Shown piece after piece: positions 27,772-36,855 of a DNA stretch of 64,000 nucleotides; the first letter of the stretch is position 1, and each line of letters begins with the position of its first letter. The DNA is from Micavibrio sp964400125 (GTDB taxonomy: Bacteria; Pseudomonadota; Alphaproteobacteria; Micavibrionales; Micavibrionaceae): NCBI GenBank assembly GCA_964400125.1, contig CAYNSR010000007.1, forward strand, positions 1 to 64,000. Direction: 5' to 3'. The position numbers were made by a program, and so were the translations under genes. The notes beneath the pieces were generated by a model. The model was not told the origin of the DNA. It saw only the letters and a program-made list of their open reading frames with translations, and searched no databases.

Positions 27772-27775
27772 GGTA

Positions 27776-28777
27776 ATGGATGTTATCCATCCTGCATGTT
27801 CGGTCCCCGTCATAGACAAGCTGTCTGTTGTCGTTGACATGCCCGATGCGAAGCTGCATGGGATGTTGATTAACGGCATCTTGGATTACCTCAGGGATAA
27901 AGACCCAGCCTTTATAAGAGGCTGGTCTAACCGCTATTCGGTGTCTGTGAAAATCATGTGCCCTGATACCGAAGAAAAAATACATGCAAAAAGCCCATCG
28001 GTGTTGCTACAGATAACAAAGGTCGAGAGCCCGAACAGACACATCCGGCTTGAATTTAACCCGGCCAATCTTTTTGTCCCTTGGAATTCTATACCCCCCA
28101 CAGCCTATAACGATGCCATAGAGGATCATCTGGACATGATTTTCATGGGAGGCATGGGCGTGACGTTTTTTCAGCTCCTTTACCATGCGCGAGTAACGCG
28201 TTGCGATGTTTACAGGCACATTGCCGCGTCGGATTTGGGGAACTTTCTGTTCCGCGTTAAATATATGAGGACCAGCCAGTCCTTCGTCGGGGTTAGCGGA
28301 AACCTGGAAACCTTATATTTCGGCAGCAGCGACGGCAATCAATTCTCGATCTACGATAAGGCCGCACACAACAAGCACCTCAAGAAGCAGAAGGGCCACC
28401 AGACAGCGGCGGGCTGTGTCAGGGTTGAGGCTCGCCTTAAAAATATGAACATCAACCTGCGCGATATTGGGGCATTGCCGAACCCCTTTGACCGTGTCGG
28501 CGTCTATTCCCTTGAAAACAAGAAGCCACCTTTTGGCAAGCCCCACTGGATTGCATGGCTGGACTCGTGCCGTTTGAACGGGGTCAATAATGCCATTAAA
28601 AAACAACCGAATGTTTGCCACTACAAACTAAAAAAAGCCATATCTGCGCTGACAGTACCTTGGTGGAAAATGGAGCAGGACGTTTGGGATTATCATTGGA
28701 CGAATGCTTTGGAAGACGCTTGGCTAAATCGCATTCCAAACAGTGCTCCCCCTTTGTCCTTCAAGGCACTGAATTGA
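27776..28777 (+). CDS. replication initiation protein (Rep_trans-like)
   Basis: This 333-residue protein resembles phage/plasmid rolling-circle-type initiators of the Rep_trans group. It has an early IDKLSVVVDMP, HIRLEFNPANL, a VTRCDVYRHI strand, then LETLYFGSSDGNQFSIYDKA and VRVEARLKNMNINLRDI...NPFDRV. The 'R.D...YFG...YDK...R.E.R' order is characteristic. It would start replication of the excised element or of a single strand. GAGGTAAGG stands directly before the ATG, 4 bp after the integrase remnant. No relaxase-type HUH motif was seen. The assignment is by pattern, not by search. Confidence 0.7.
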   Translation: MDVIHPACSVPVIDKLSVVVDMPDAKLHGMLINGILDYLRDKDPAFIRGWSNRYSVSVKIMCPDTEEKIHAKSPSVLLQITKVESPNRHIRLEFNPANLFVPWNSIPPTAYNDAIEDHLDMIFMGGMGVTFFQLLYHARVTRCDVYRHIAASDLGNFLFRVKYMRTSQSFVGVSGNLETLYFGSSDGNQFSIYDKAAHNKHLKKQKGHQTAAGCVRVEARLKNMNINLRDIGALPNPFDRVGVYSLENKKPPFGKPHWIAWLDSCRLNGVNNAIKKQPNVCHYKLKKAISALTVPWWKMEQDVWDYHWTNALEDAWLNRIPNSAPPLSFKALN

Positions 28778-29134
28778 AATTGTCGCAATTGTCTCATCGT
28801 GTCTACCCTTTGCACATGGGTGCGGTTGGATTTCATCCCGTCCAGTGAGTACCTCGTTTTTTACTGCCAAAGAGGAGTATGCGACAACTTTACCGTAACC
28901 TCAAAAACGAAAAGGAAGAAAGTGAAGGAGTGTGTTGGCCGAATAAAACCTGTGTTTTCTGAAAGAAAAGAAATGGTCTTCGATTACCACCCTTCAGCCA
29001 TCCAAGGGGAAATAATTTGTTCCCTGCATTATGACGGGCTTCAAGTAAAACGGCAGACCCGGCGTCTATTTTCTTGCATCAGACCGCACCGGACATACGC
29101 TTTTCCGTCGTTCAAAAAAACAGGAAAGCGCATA
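28778..29134 (+). other. non-coding or weakly coding gap inside the island
   Basis: About 357 bp with no convincing gene. The downstream frame is open back to a GTG at 28799, but the translation there is Arg/Lys/Cys-rich and lacks a ribosome site. A 27-codon ORF (28879-28962) follows AGAGGAGT but shows no recognisable pattern. It may be a leader or promoter region. Confidence 0.4.
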
Positions 29135-30241
29135 ATGGACATTTACGATCAAGAAGGAATTCTCTCTGCAATCGAGCCGGAACTGCCGGGGATAAAAATA
29201 CCGGATGCAATGCCGGGGGATAAATGGCTGGTAAGCAGTTGCCTCCAAAAATCAGTCAGGCGCGGTGATGTTGATAAATCTCTACAGGCTGGCGTAGCCC
29301 TCTGGAGGCAGGATCGCCGGAATTTCTGGAGACGCCTGCATGTTTTGTCTTGCGAGGATATTGGGGTTTCCAGCGTTGATGCCGTCGTGAAGAGCCTGAC
29401 CGTTCATGAAAACCCGGCATGGCGTAAGCGTGTGGATGATCTTGCCTCTGGCCTGTATTTAATCCGTCTTTTGTGCGGGACTGTAAAAACAAGGCTCTGC
29501 GATGAAATCTACATGACCATTGAGCAATCGTCTGATTTTGCCGCTATCAGGACTGAAATGGTCAATTCTACAGACAACGCCTTGGCAGACATGGCCATGA
29601 ATGAGCAACGATCTTTGCATAAACGCTGTCTGGCTTTGTGGATGTTAGCCGGGACTCGGAAATTTCCATCCGATTTAATGCCCCTGCGGATCGGGTCTAT
29701 CGAGACGGCCAAGGAAGTGATGCAGGAATTCGCTGCACCGCCTGACCTTACAGGTGCTTGCATCGGGGTTTTGACCCGAACGGGCTGGCCCTTGGCCTTA
29801 CTGACACCGTTGTTATGGTCTGCTGTTCAGAAACTACCCGGACCAGTCAGCATCCGTTCTGACCCGCTTCCACAATCAGGTGATGTCGAGGGCATTCCGT
29901 TTTTTGGGGTCGATACCTATACGCGGATTGGGAAAACCTGCATTCGCCATTTGCAAAAATCAGTCCCTTGCATGAAACCATTTTCCCCACAGCAAATCGG
30001 GCTGGTCCTGTTTCATGAAGAAGGCGGAAAACTGGACAAATCATTGACCAGCCCGGAACTGGCAGAAATTCAAATCCGGAGCGATATTGCTGGCGCCGAA
30101 AATGTCGGCCTGTCTTTGCCGGATTATTTGGGGTTGCGAGAATGCCTGTCAGATAATTTCGATAAACTCCAGCAGATACGCCGGAATCAGTTACAGGTCT
30201 ACCTGAACGGGATGCAGGGTGAATTACAATGGGGGAACTAA
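29135..30241 (+). CDS. island protein with RarA/MgsA-like C-terminal-domain motif
   Basis: I start at ATG 29135 because AGGAAAG lies eight bases upstream, giving 368 residues; an open frame extends back to 28799. Residues about 25-75 read SSCLQKSVRRGDVDKSLQAG...RRNFWRRLHVLSCEDIGV. This matches the helical region after the AAA+ module of RarA/MgsA clamp-loader-like ATPases (S..KS.RG.D.D.AL....RR....SEDIG). The AAA+ module itself is absent. The rest is unrecognised. It may bind replication or repair proteins. The integrase gene overlaps its end by 13 bp, so the two are translationally coupled. Confidence 0.65.
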   Translation: MDIYDQEGILSAIEPELPGIKIPDAMPGDKWLVSSCLQKSVRRGDVDKSLQAGVALWRQDRRNFWRRLHVLSCEDIGVSSVDAVVKSLTVHENPAWRKRVDDLASGLYLIRLLCGTVKTRLCDEIYMTIEQSSDFAAIRTEMVNSTDNALADMAMNEQRSLHKRCLALWMLAGTRKFPSDLMPLRIGSIETAKEVMQEFAAPPDLTGACIGVLTRTGWPLALLTPLLWSAVQKLPGPVSIRSDPLPQSGDVEGIPFFGVDTYTRIGKTCIRHLQKSVPCMKPFSPQQIGLVLFHEEGGKLDKSLTSPELAEIQIRSDIAGAENVGLSLPDYLGLRECLSDNFDKLQQIRRNQLQVYLNGMQGELQWGN

Positions 30242-31164
30242 ATTTCGACGTTATGCCCTTCCAGGAGGATGCCAGCGCGATTTCTACTGTCCGGCATTAT
30301 CTTAACCATGCCCTCTCCGGGAACACCCAGAAAGCGTATAGGGCCGACCTGAAGCATTACCATTCTTGGGGAGGTGTTATCCCGGCCAGCCCGGATATGG
30401 TCGCCCGATATTTATCCGCTCACCCTGAAACTTTATCCATTGCCACCTTACAGCGGCGTCTGGTTGCAATAGGCAAAATCCATGTCATACAGGATTATCC
30501 TGATCCAACCAAAAATGATCTGGTCAAAATGACCATGCGCGGCATACGGCGTGTGCATGGAAAGCCACAGGCGCAGGTTCTTCCTATTTTAAAAGAAGAC
30601 CTGATCGTCATGCTGAGCCATTGCCCCGACACACTGAAAGGCCATCGGGATCGCGCCCTCCTGATGATGGGGTTTTGCGGGGCGTTGCGGCGGAGCGAAC
30701 TGGTTGCCGTCAAGGCCGAGGATATTGAATTTACCACGCGGGGGATAATCCTGACCTTGCCACGCAGCAAGACGGATCAAACCGGGCAAGGGCGAAAAAT
30801 CGGAATCCCAAAGGGGCGGGGACGCATTTGTCCGGTAGAGGCTGTTAAAGTCTGGTTGGCGCACCTGAGGGCAGAACATGATTATATTTTTCGGTCTGTT
30901 ACCAAAGGGGGCGTGGTCTCTGAAACCGCTCTGTCTGACAGGGCCGTTGCAGATATTATAAAGCACTATGCCCAAAAAGCTGCCCTGAACCCGGAACGCT
31001 ACAGTGGCCATAGCTTGAGGTCAGGACTCTGTACGAGTGCCGCCCAGCATGGCGTCAGTTCTTGGAAAATCCGGGCGCAAACCGGACATAAAAGCGACTC
31101 GATGCTCTCCCGCTATATCCGCGACGGGGATTTGTTTACGGATAACGCCGCATCCCTGTTTTAA
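30229..31164 (+). CDS. tyrosine recombinase/integrase
   Basis: This 311-residue recombinase has a complete catalytic set. The first Arg is in GALRRSELVAVKAEDI, a lysine is likely in the SKTDQTGQGRK hairpin, HxxR is in YSGHSLRSG, the second His is in AQTGHKSDSM, and the nucleophile Tyr is in LSRYIRDGD. The N-terminal core-binding (SAM-like) domain runs from about residue 15 (RHYLNHALSGNTQKAYRADL). AGGGTGA precedes the ATG, which overlaps the upstream gene by 13 bp. It is the only intact recombinase in the island, though it sits 3 kb from the att site. Confidence 0.92.
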   Translation: MGELNFDVMPFQEDASAISTVRHYLNHALSGNTQKAYRADLKHYHSWGGVIPASPDMVARYLSAHPETLSIATLQRRLVAIGKIHVIQDYPDPTKNDLVKMTMRGIRRVHGKPQAQVLPILKEDLIVMLSHCPDTLKGHRDRALLMMGFCGALRRSELVAVKAEDIEFTTRGIILTLPRSKTDQTGQGRKIGIPKGRGRICPVEAVKVWLAHLRAEHDYIFRSVTKGGVVSETALSDRAVADIIKHYAQKAALNPERYSGHSLRSGLCTSAAQHGVSSWKIRAQTGHKSDSMLSRYIRDGDLFTDNAASLF

Positions 31165-31415
31165 TTATTGAAATCAATCCCTGCGCCAGCTAACGTCATC
31201 CCGTGATCTTCGGATCATCGGGACTTTAGAACCCCGCAATAGTCGGTGACGTGTCCGTCATCACGTCGCTTCCTCGGTTTATGGCCGGGAGGCGGCGGCG
31301 TATGTCCAAAGCTCCGGCTTAAAGGCCGTCGCGGTCGTACTATTGCGGCTTCTAAACTCCCGGTCACCAGAGAAATCTGGTGGCCGTTTTACTTTTGCCG
31401 TTCAAAGGGGATGAG
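31165..31415 (+). other. structured non-coding block between integrase and nuclease cargo
   Basis: A 251-bp gap with dense secondary structure. First, a 10-bp hairpin with a TTCG loop lies at 31199-31223 (TCCCG.TGATC / GATCA.CGGGA). Second, long-range inverted arms TTTAGAACCCCGCAATAGT (31225-31243) and ACTATTGCGGCTTCTAAA (31339-31356) flank about 95 bp. Third, hairpin CACCAG-AGAAAT-CTGGTG (31365-31382) is followed by a T-rich stretch. AAAGGGG and the nuclease start follow. It could be a replication or transfer origin, a small RNA, or a leader controlling the cargo; I cannot choose between these. Confidence 0.6.
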
Positions 31416-32477
31416 ATGCAGCTATTCAATATCGCAGAAGACAGGATTTCACCGCTGATGCTTCAGAAATTCGCTTCCGATTATCAGGAGAAAAGGATAC
31501 AGGACTGGGCGGATGAAAACCCGGCCATGATCAATGACGGACAGCCGATGCTGAGCCTCGGGTGCGAAATCACAACCACGCTGAAACATAATATCGACAA
31601 CCTGCTGCTGGATGGAAATGGCACGCTCGTCGTCTGTGAAGCAAAACGCGGCAAGGCCCCCCGCGATGTCATATCCCAGCTTCTGGATTATGCTGCCTAT
31701 GCCGATGGCCTGACATGGGCGGATTTGGAACCCCATTGTAAAAAGCGACAAGGAAAAACGCTTGATGCAGCCTGTTTGGAGGTATTCGGCAGGATTTTTC
31801 CAAAGACCGGGAAACTTTGCCATAGGCTGATGGTGTTGGCCGAAAGTTTCGATGAGCAGATTATGAAACAAGCCTCCTACCTGATGGGCGTGGGCACACC
31901 GCTGGCACTGATGCAATTTTCCTATTTCCGCGCTGATGGTGCTCAGATATTGCAGATGAAAACGGCTCTGGGCGAAATCCCTGAGCAAACCCCGCTACCG
32001 GAACCTGAAGCGGTCATGCGTGATACGCAAGGGGTTGATAATTGGCTGTATGCTTCGGTGGGTGCTGCATTGCCGGATATGGCGGTCAGGCACGGATGGG
32101 ATTTGCGCTACAAAATTAACAAACAATCGCTGCCGTTCCATCTGGCGGAATGGCGGCTTCCCTTGGGCGAATGCCAGATCAGGATCGACAGCTTCCGGGC
32201 TGGTATCCTTTCATTCCGCTTTTATTTTCGGAAGCAAACCCTGCCGGGACTGGAACAACACATGCAGGATAACCAGCAGCTTTGGGAAAAAGGATTTCCG
32301 GCAAAACTTGAAGAACCGCCCTATGAAACGCTGTTTACCAGTTTCAGTTATGATATTCCGTTCCCGCAGCTTGGCGATAATATAGCGGTCAAGGACATTA
32401 TCGACAGGCTGGAGGGCATGAGCGTTGCGCTGATCCCTGTTATCAATAAATATTTTGAAAAACATAAAACAGAGTAA
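31416..32477 (+). CDS. PD-(D/E)XK nuclease (DUF91/NucS-like)
   Basis: This 353-residue protein has a PD-(D/E)XK core near the N-terminus. IDNLLLDGNG (D61) is followed by LVVCEAKRG (E75, K77) and then ISQLLDYAAYADGL, the Q...Y helix typical of DUF91/NucS-like nucleases and many restriction-like enzymes. The C-terminal 200 residues are unrecognised, perhaps a target-binding domain. ATG 31416 follows AAAGGGG; an earlier frame start at 31380 lies in the hairpin region. The next nuclease gene starts 10 bp downstream, so they are cotranscribed. A role in phage or plasmid defence is inferred from context. Confidence 0.75.
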   Translation: MQLFNIAEDRISPLMLQKFASDYQEKRIQDWADENPAMINDGQPMLSLGCEITTTLKHNIDNLLLDGNGTLVVCEAKRGKAPRDVISQLLDYAAYADGLTWADLEPHCKKRQGKTLDAACLEVFGRIFPKTGKLCHRLMVLAESFDEQIMKQASYLMGVGTPLALMQFSYFRADGAQILQMKTALGEIPEQTPLPEPEAVMRDTQGVDNWLYASVGAALPDMAVRHGWDLRYKINKQSLPFHLAEWRLPLGECQIRIDSFRAGILSFRFYFRKQTLPGLEQHMQDNQQLWEKGFPAKLEEPPYETLFTSFSYDIPFPQLGDNIAVKDIIDRLEGMSVALIPVINKYFEKHKTE

Positions 32478-32487
32478 ACTGCCAGAC

Positions 32488-33981
32488 ATGACAGATCAGG
32501 GTCAGCTTTCAAAATCGCAGTATGTAAAGGGGGCTCAATGTTCCCTGAACCTTTGGTATTTTCGCAACAGAAAAGACCTGACGCCGCCTGTAGATGCCAG
32601 TCAGCAAGCCCTTTTTGATGCGGGAAACGAGGTCGGTGAATGGGCGAAGCAGTATTTTCCGGGTGGGGTGGAAGTAACGACACCGTATTTTGACAGTGCC
32701 GGGGGCGCAGAGGCCACAACCGCTTTTATCAACGCGGGTCATGCTGTCATTTTCGAGGCCACTGCCATCCATTCGGGCGACGGATCATATTCCCGCATCG
32801 ACATCTTGCAAAAATCGCCTGATGAAGATGGCTGGAACCTGATTGAGGTCAAAGGTTCGACCAGGGTCAAAGACTATCACCTTGACGATATGGCGTTTCA
32901 GTACCGGGTGTTCGCCGGAGCCGGGTATAAAATCAACCGCTGCCTTATGATGCTGATTGATAATCAGTATCTCCGTCAGGGTGATGTTGACTCCCTGCGC
33001 CTGTTCCGGCTGGAAGACATTACCCGCGTGGTGCTGGGCAAACAGGCGGAAGTGGAGCGCAAAGCCGCAGAACTTTCTGTGGTGCTGGATTCCAACGCAG
33101 AACCGCAGATCAAAATAGGGGCGCGGTGTTTCAAGCCGTTTGAATGCGCCTATGTTCATCATTGCTGGCGGGACGTGCCGGATTATTCCATCTATAATGT
33201 TTATGAATCTAAAAAGGCCCAAGAAATTGTGGAAAGCCTCGGCAGCTATGAGGTCAGCAGCCTGCCTGTAGAAAAACTTCCAACGGGTTTAAAGGGAAAG
33301 GATGTTCGTAGCTATATCAGCGGCGATATTTATATGGAGCCGGAAAATATCCGGCAGTTTCTGGCAGGGCTGAAATACCCCATCTATTACCTTGATTATG
33401 AAACCATAGGCCCGGCCATTCCGGTTTTTGACGGGACACGACCTTTTCAAACAGTGCCGTTCCAGTTTTCCTTGCACATTGAGGGCAGTCCCGGCGCTGA
33501 TCTGCGGCACTTTGAATTCTTGCACCAAGAACGGACGGACCCGCGCACCGCCCTGATTGAAGCCCTGATCCGCCTGTGCGGTGATGAGGGCAGCATCGTC
33601 ACCTATAATCAGGCGTTTGAGGAAGGCGTGAACGAAGCCCTGATGCAGGATTATCCCGCACATGCTGATAAAATAGCCGCGATCAATGCCCGGATGGTCG
33701 ATCTTCTGATCCCTTTCAGGAAACGCTGGCTATATCATCCCAGCCAGCAAGGTTCGGCCTCGATCAAAAAAGTCCTGCCTGCCTTTACAAACCTGACCTA
33801 CGACGGGATGGGGATCGGCAATGGTCAAGATGCCTCGCAGCAATATGCAGCCTTCATGCAGGGTAAACTGTCACCGGACGAACAGACCGCGCTCTGGCAG
33901 AACCTAACCGCCTATTGCGGCCTTGATACCCTCGCCATGAAAGCCCTTGTCGATGTGCTGAGGGGCAAGGCGGATATTTAA
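32488..33981 (+). CDS. Cas4-like nuclease fused to DUF2779 exonuclease-like domain
   Basis: This 497-residue two-domain protein has an N-terminal half that looks like Cas4/RecB nucleases. It starts LSKSQYVKGAQC (C18), has PD-(D/E)XK residues D105 (SRIDIL), E120 and K122 (LIEVKGS), and a cysteine trio C214, C220 and C226 that with C18 could hold a 4Fe-4S cluster. The C-terminal half matches DUF2779. It has YYLDYETIGPAIPVF (D303, E305), RPFQTVPFQFSLH, GSIVTYNQAFEEG and a late CGLDTLAMKAL, a DEDD-type 3'-5' exonuclease pattern. It follows the PD-(D/E)XK gene by 10 bp and is part of the island cargo. Confidence 0.8.
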   Translation: MTDQGQLSKSQYVKGAQCSLNLWYFRNRKDLTPPVDASQQALFDAGNEVGEWAKQYFPGGVEVTTPYFDSAGGAEATTAFINAGHAVIFEATAIHSGDGSYSRIDILQKSPDEDGWNLIEVKGSTRVKDYHLDDMAFQYRVFAGAGYKINRCLMMLIDNQYLRQGDVDSLRLFRLEDITRVVLGKQAEVERKAAELSVVLDSNAEPQIKIGARCFKPFECAYVHHCWRDVPDYSIYNVYESKKAQEIVESLGSYEVSSLPVEKLPTGLKGKDVRSYISGDIYMEPENIRQFLAGLKYPIYYLDYETIGPAIPVFDGTRPFQTVPFQFSLHIEGSPGADLRHFEFLHQERTDPRTALIEALIRLCGDEGSIVTYNQAFEEGVNEALMQDYPAHADKIAAINARMVDLLIPFRKRWLYHPSQQGSASIKKVLPAFTNLTYDGMGIGNGQDASQQYAAFMQGKLSPDEQTALWQNLTAYCGLDTLAMKALVDVLRGKADI

Positions 33982-34147
33982 GGTAACGGTTTTACCTCTT
34001 ATAATCCCTCATTATCGGAAATAAAAATGTTGATATGACTTTTGACATTTTCCGGGTAAAATCTCATTGGGTTCACAAAATTTTGATACGGAAATTCTGG
34101 CCAGCGCGGTCAGGGTGCTGATTTTATATTGCGGGGCAAAGGCAATT

Positions 34148-36850
34148 ATGGCCTATGACGAAATTTTAGAATGGTCTGAGAAACAAGCTGACTGGACGCG
34201 GGACGCGTTGTGCCGCCTCGCGCAAGCCACTGGACGCAAACTACCTGAAGAGTCCACTACCGACGTTTTGCAGAGACTGAAACATTCCAACGGCATTGTA
34301 TCGGAACCGCCTCCTGCCTGCACTCTGCTTTCGGTTGATCATTTTCCTAAAAAAGCTGATACAGAGCGTGCCGTTCTTTGCTCCATAGGCCCGGTCAAAA
34401 ATCTTAACAGGCTTGCTGAAGGGCAGATTTTACCTTTTGGTATTAATGGCATCACCCTGATATATGGGGATAATGGCAGTGGTAAGAGCGGTTATAGCCG
34501 CCTGACCAAAAAGCTGTGTCGTACCTTGAGCGTGGACGATCTGCTGGGTAATGTTTTTGAAACTGGTGAAAGGAAAAATGCCGAAGCTGTAATCCGGTAT
34601 AAACCTGATGGCGCAGAAAATGTCACGGAAGAGACTTGGGTGGACGGAACGACGCCGCCTGCGGCCATTGCTAATATCTCTGTCTTCGACGCAAAAAACG
34701 CAGGTCTTTATATAGACCGTGATAATAAAATCCAGTATTTACCGCCGGAAATAGACCTGATGGAGCGGTACGCCGATCTTCTTCAGGTGTTGGCAGGGCA
34801 GATTGAAAAGGAAACCGGAGAAATCGGCCGGCATGTTGCCGTGCCTCTGCCAACAGGGTTTACGCCCGGCACGACCATTTCTGAATTGATCGCACCATTA
34901 GTTGCCTTGTCGCAGAAAAAGGGTGGCAAAAAAGGTGTGGTTTTGCCCGATGTAGCTGCGCTCAAGTCCGCTGCTGCATGGAACGAAACATTTGGGCAAG
35001 AACTGGCTGATCTCGAAAGTAGCTTGCGGGATGATCCCGCTGTTCAGGCACAAAAATTCCAACGCGTCGCATCAGTGCTGGTCAGTCTGTCGGACGAACT
35101 TAAAGAAATTGAAACCGCGTTGTCAGCGGATAATATTGAAAAAATCAAAACGCAGACGCAGAAATTCATTGCGACAAAGGAAGCCGCCTCCGCCGCCGCA
35201 TCGGAAAGGTTTGCAGATGAGCCCTTACCGCATACTGGCTCTGAAACATGGAAGCTGATGTACGGCTATGCTAAGGAATATGCTCAGATTATTTCAGGAA
35301 AAGAGGAAGGATCAGCTTCTGCGAATGATCTGTGTGCCTTATGTCAGCAGACTCTTTCTGCGGAAGCGTCAGCCCGGTTACAGAAATTTGAAGATTTCAT
35401 TTCTGATAAGGCGAACAAAGACGCTGAGGCAGCAGCAATAGATTTGGAAGCAGTAAAAACTGGTCTGAAAAATCTTAAATCTCGAACAACGGCAGAATTA
35501 GAGCGGCAACTGGCCGAATATGGAACGATAGATGCTGCACGCAAAGCAGCGGCAGAGGGCGTAGTAAAATTCTCTGATGCGGCCAAATCGTGGATGGATG
35601 TTTTGCTGGCAGCCATTGAAAGCAATGATTTTTCCAAGTTAGGGACACTGGCTGACCCTGTTTCAAAATCTCTGGATAACGATGCCGCTTCTCTCGTTGA
35701 GACTGGAAGGGCTTTTGAGGTTAAAGCTAAAGAAGGGGGAAATCGGTCAGAAGATCGGAACCGCCTCTCTCTGCTGAAAGACCAGAAAAAGCTTTCCCAA
35801 GAAGTCGAAACTTTCGTTGCCCGGCTGTCCGATCTCCAGACGTTGGAAAAACTCGCGGATTGCAAGTCTGCCCTCAGTACGGCGACAGTTTCGCCACTAA
35901 TAACCAAGTTGCGAAAGAAACTTGTAACTGACGATCTGCAAGGGCGTATCCAGGCAGAAATCGCCGAATTCAATTTGGACCACATCCCTTTTTCTGTCCG
36001 GGATCGTAGTGATGGCGGGAAAAGTGTCGTCGGTGTCAAGCTTCAGTCCGTGGCGGAGATTGCCAATCGGGATGTATTGAGCGAAGGAGAGCAGCGGGCA
36101 TTGGGCCTGGCCTGCTTCCTCGGAGAAATTTTAGGCGATCCCATTAAACATGGGGCCATCATTGATGACCCCGTTTCGTCACTGGATCACATTCGTATCC
36201 GGCGTGTAGCAGAACGGCTGGTTCGCGAAGCCGCTGAGGGCCGTCAGATAATAATATTTACCCATAATCTGATTTTTTATAGCGAAGTGATGTTCGCTGC
36301 GGCCCGTAATGAACCGCAAGTGCCAGTTCTGTGCCATTGTATTCGGAAAGATGATGCCAAAGGTTTCGGCATTATTCATGCGAATGATGCGCCGTGGATA
36401 GCGAAGAAGGTAAAAGACCGGCTGCACTTGTTGCGGAATGAACGCTTGCCCATTTTCAAAGACCGGACTGATAGCGATACCGAAAAATACAGGAAAGAGG
36501 TAATGGATTTTTACACTGGTTTGCGGGAGACTTGGGAGCGATTTGTTGAAGAGGTGCTCCTGGGCGGCGTCGTTGAGCGTTTCAATAATGAAGTGAAAAC
36601 TCAAAGCTTGAAAAAAGTTATCGTCAAGGATGACGATTATCAGACCATATTTTTTGCGATGAAGCGGGTTTCTGAGCGATCCGGCCATGACACAGCAGCC
36701 GGACGCACCATCCATACGCCTGATTATGGTGAAATTGATAAGGATTTGCAGACACTCGAAGCATTCAGACAGAAAATTTTGGATCGCTCAAAAGAGGCGG
36801 CAGAAGTACGCGAAAAATTTGAAAAGCCGCCCGTGGCAGAAGTGGCATAA
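34148..36850 (+). CDS. zinc-hook ABC-type ATPase with HEPN-like C-terminus (RloC/PrrC-like)
   Basis: This 900-residue protein starts at ATG 34148 (MAYDEILEWSEKQADWTRDA, a start common in defence ATPases). Walker A GDNGSGKS is at residues 107-114. A long helical middle carries a CxxC zinc-hook (C396, C399), followed by signature LSEGEQRALG (about 644), Walker B/D-loop IIDDPVSSLDH (about 669-680) and FTHNLIFYSE. The C-terminal 170 residues contain RETWE (R793, E797) and R-x6-H (R840-H847), a HEPN-type RNase pattern also seen in the tRNA-cutting PrrC and RloC. Cleavage of tRNA on infection is a reasonable guess but unproven. A small HEPN-like gene follows 5 bp later. Confidence 0.8.
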   Translation: MAYDEILEWSEKQADWTRDALCRLAQATGRKLPEESTTDVLQRLKHSNGIVSEPPPACTLLSVDHFPKKADTERAVLCSIGPVKNLNRLAEGQILPFGINGITLIYGDNGSGKSGYSRLTKKLCRTLSVDDLLGNVFETGERKNAEAVIRYKPDGAENVTEETWVDGTTPPAAIANISVFDAKNAGLYIDRDNKIQYLPPEIDLMERYADLLQVLAGQIEKETGEIGRHVAVPLPTGFTPGTTISELIAPLVALSQKKGGKKGVVLPDVAALKSAAAWNETFGQELADLESSLRDDPAVQAQKFQRVASVLVSLSDELKEIETALSADNIEKIKTQTQKFIATKEAASAAASERFADEPLPHTGSETWKLMYGYAKEYAQIISGKEEGSASANDLCALCQQTLSAEASARLQKFEDFISDKANKDAEAAAIDLEAVKTGLKNLKSRTTAELERQLAEYGTIDAARKAAAEGVVKFSDAAKSWMDVLLAAIESNDFSKLGTLADPVSKSLDNDAASLVETGRAFEVKAKEGGNRSEDRNRLSLLKDQKKLSQEVETFVARLSDLQTLEKLADCKSALSTATVSPLITKLRKKLVTDDLQGRIQAEIAEFNLDHIPFSVRDRSDGGKSVVGVKLQSVAEIANRDVLSEGEQRALGLACFLGEILGDPIKHGAIIDDPVSSLDHIRIRRVAERLVREAAEGRQIIIFTHNLIFYSEVMFAAARNEPQVPVLCHCIRKDDAKGFGIIHANDAPWIAKKVKDRLHLLRNERLPIFKDRTDSDTEKYRKEVMDFYTGLRETWERFVEEVLLGGVVERFNNEVKTQSLKKVIVKDDDYQTIFFAMKRVSERSGHDTAAGRTIHTPDYGEIDKDLQTLEAFRQKILDRSKEAAEVREKFEKPPVAEVA

Positions 36851-36855
36851 GCAAA

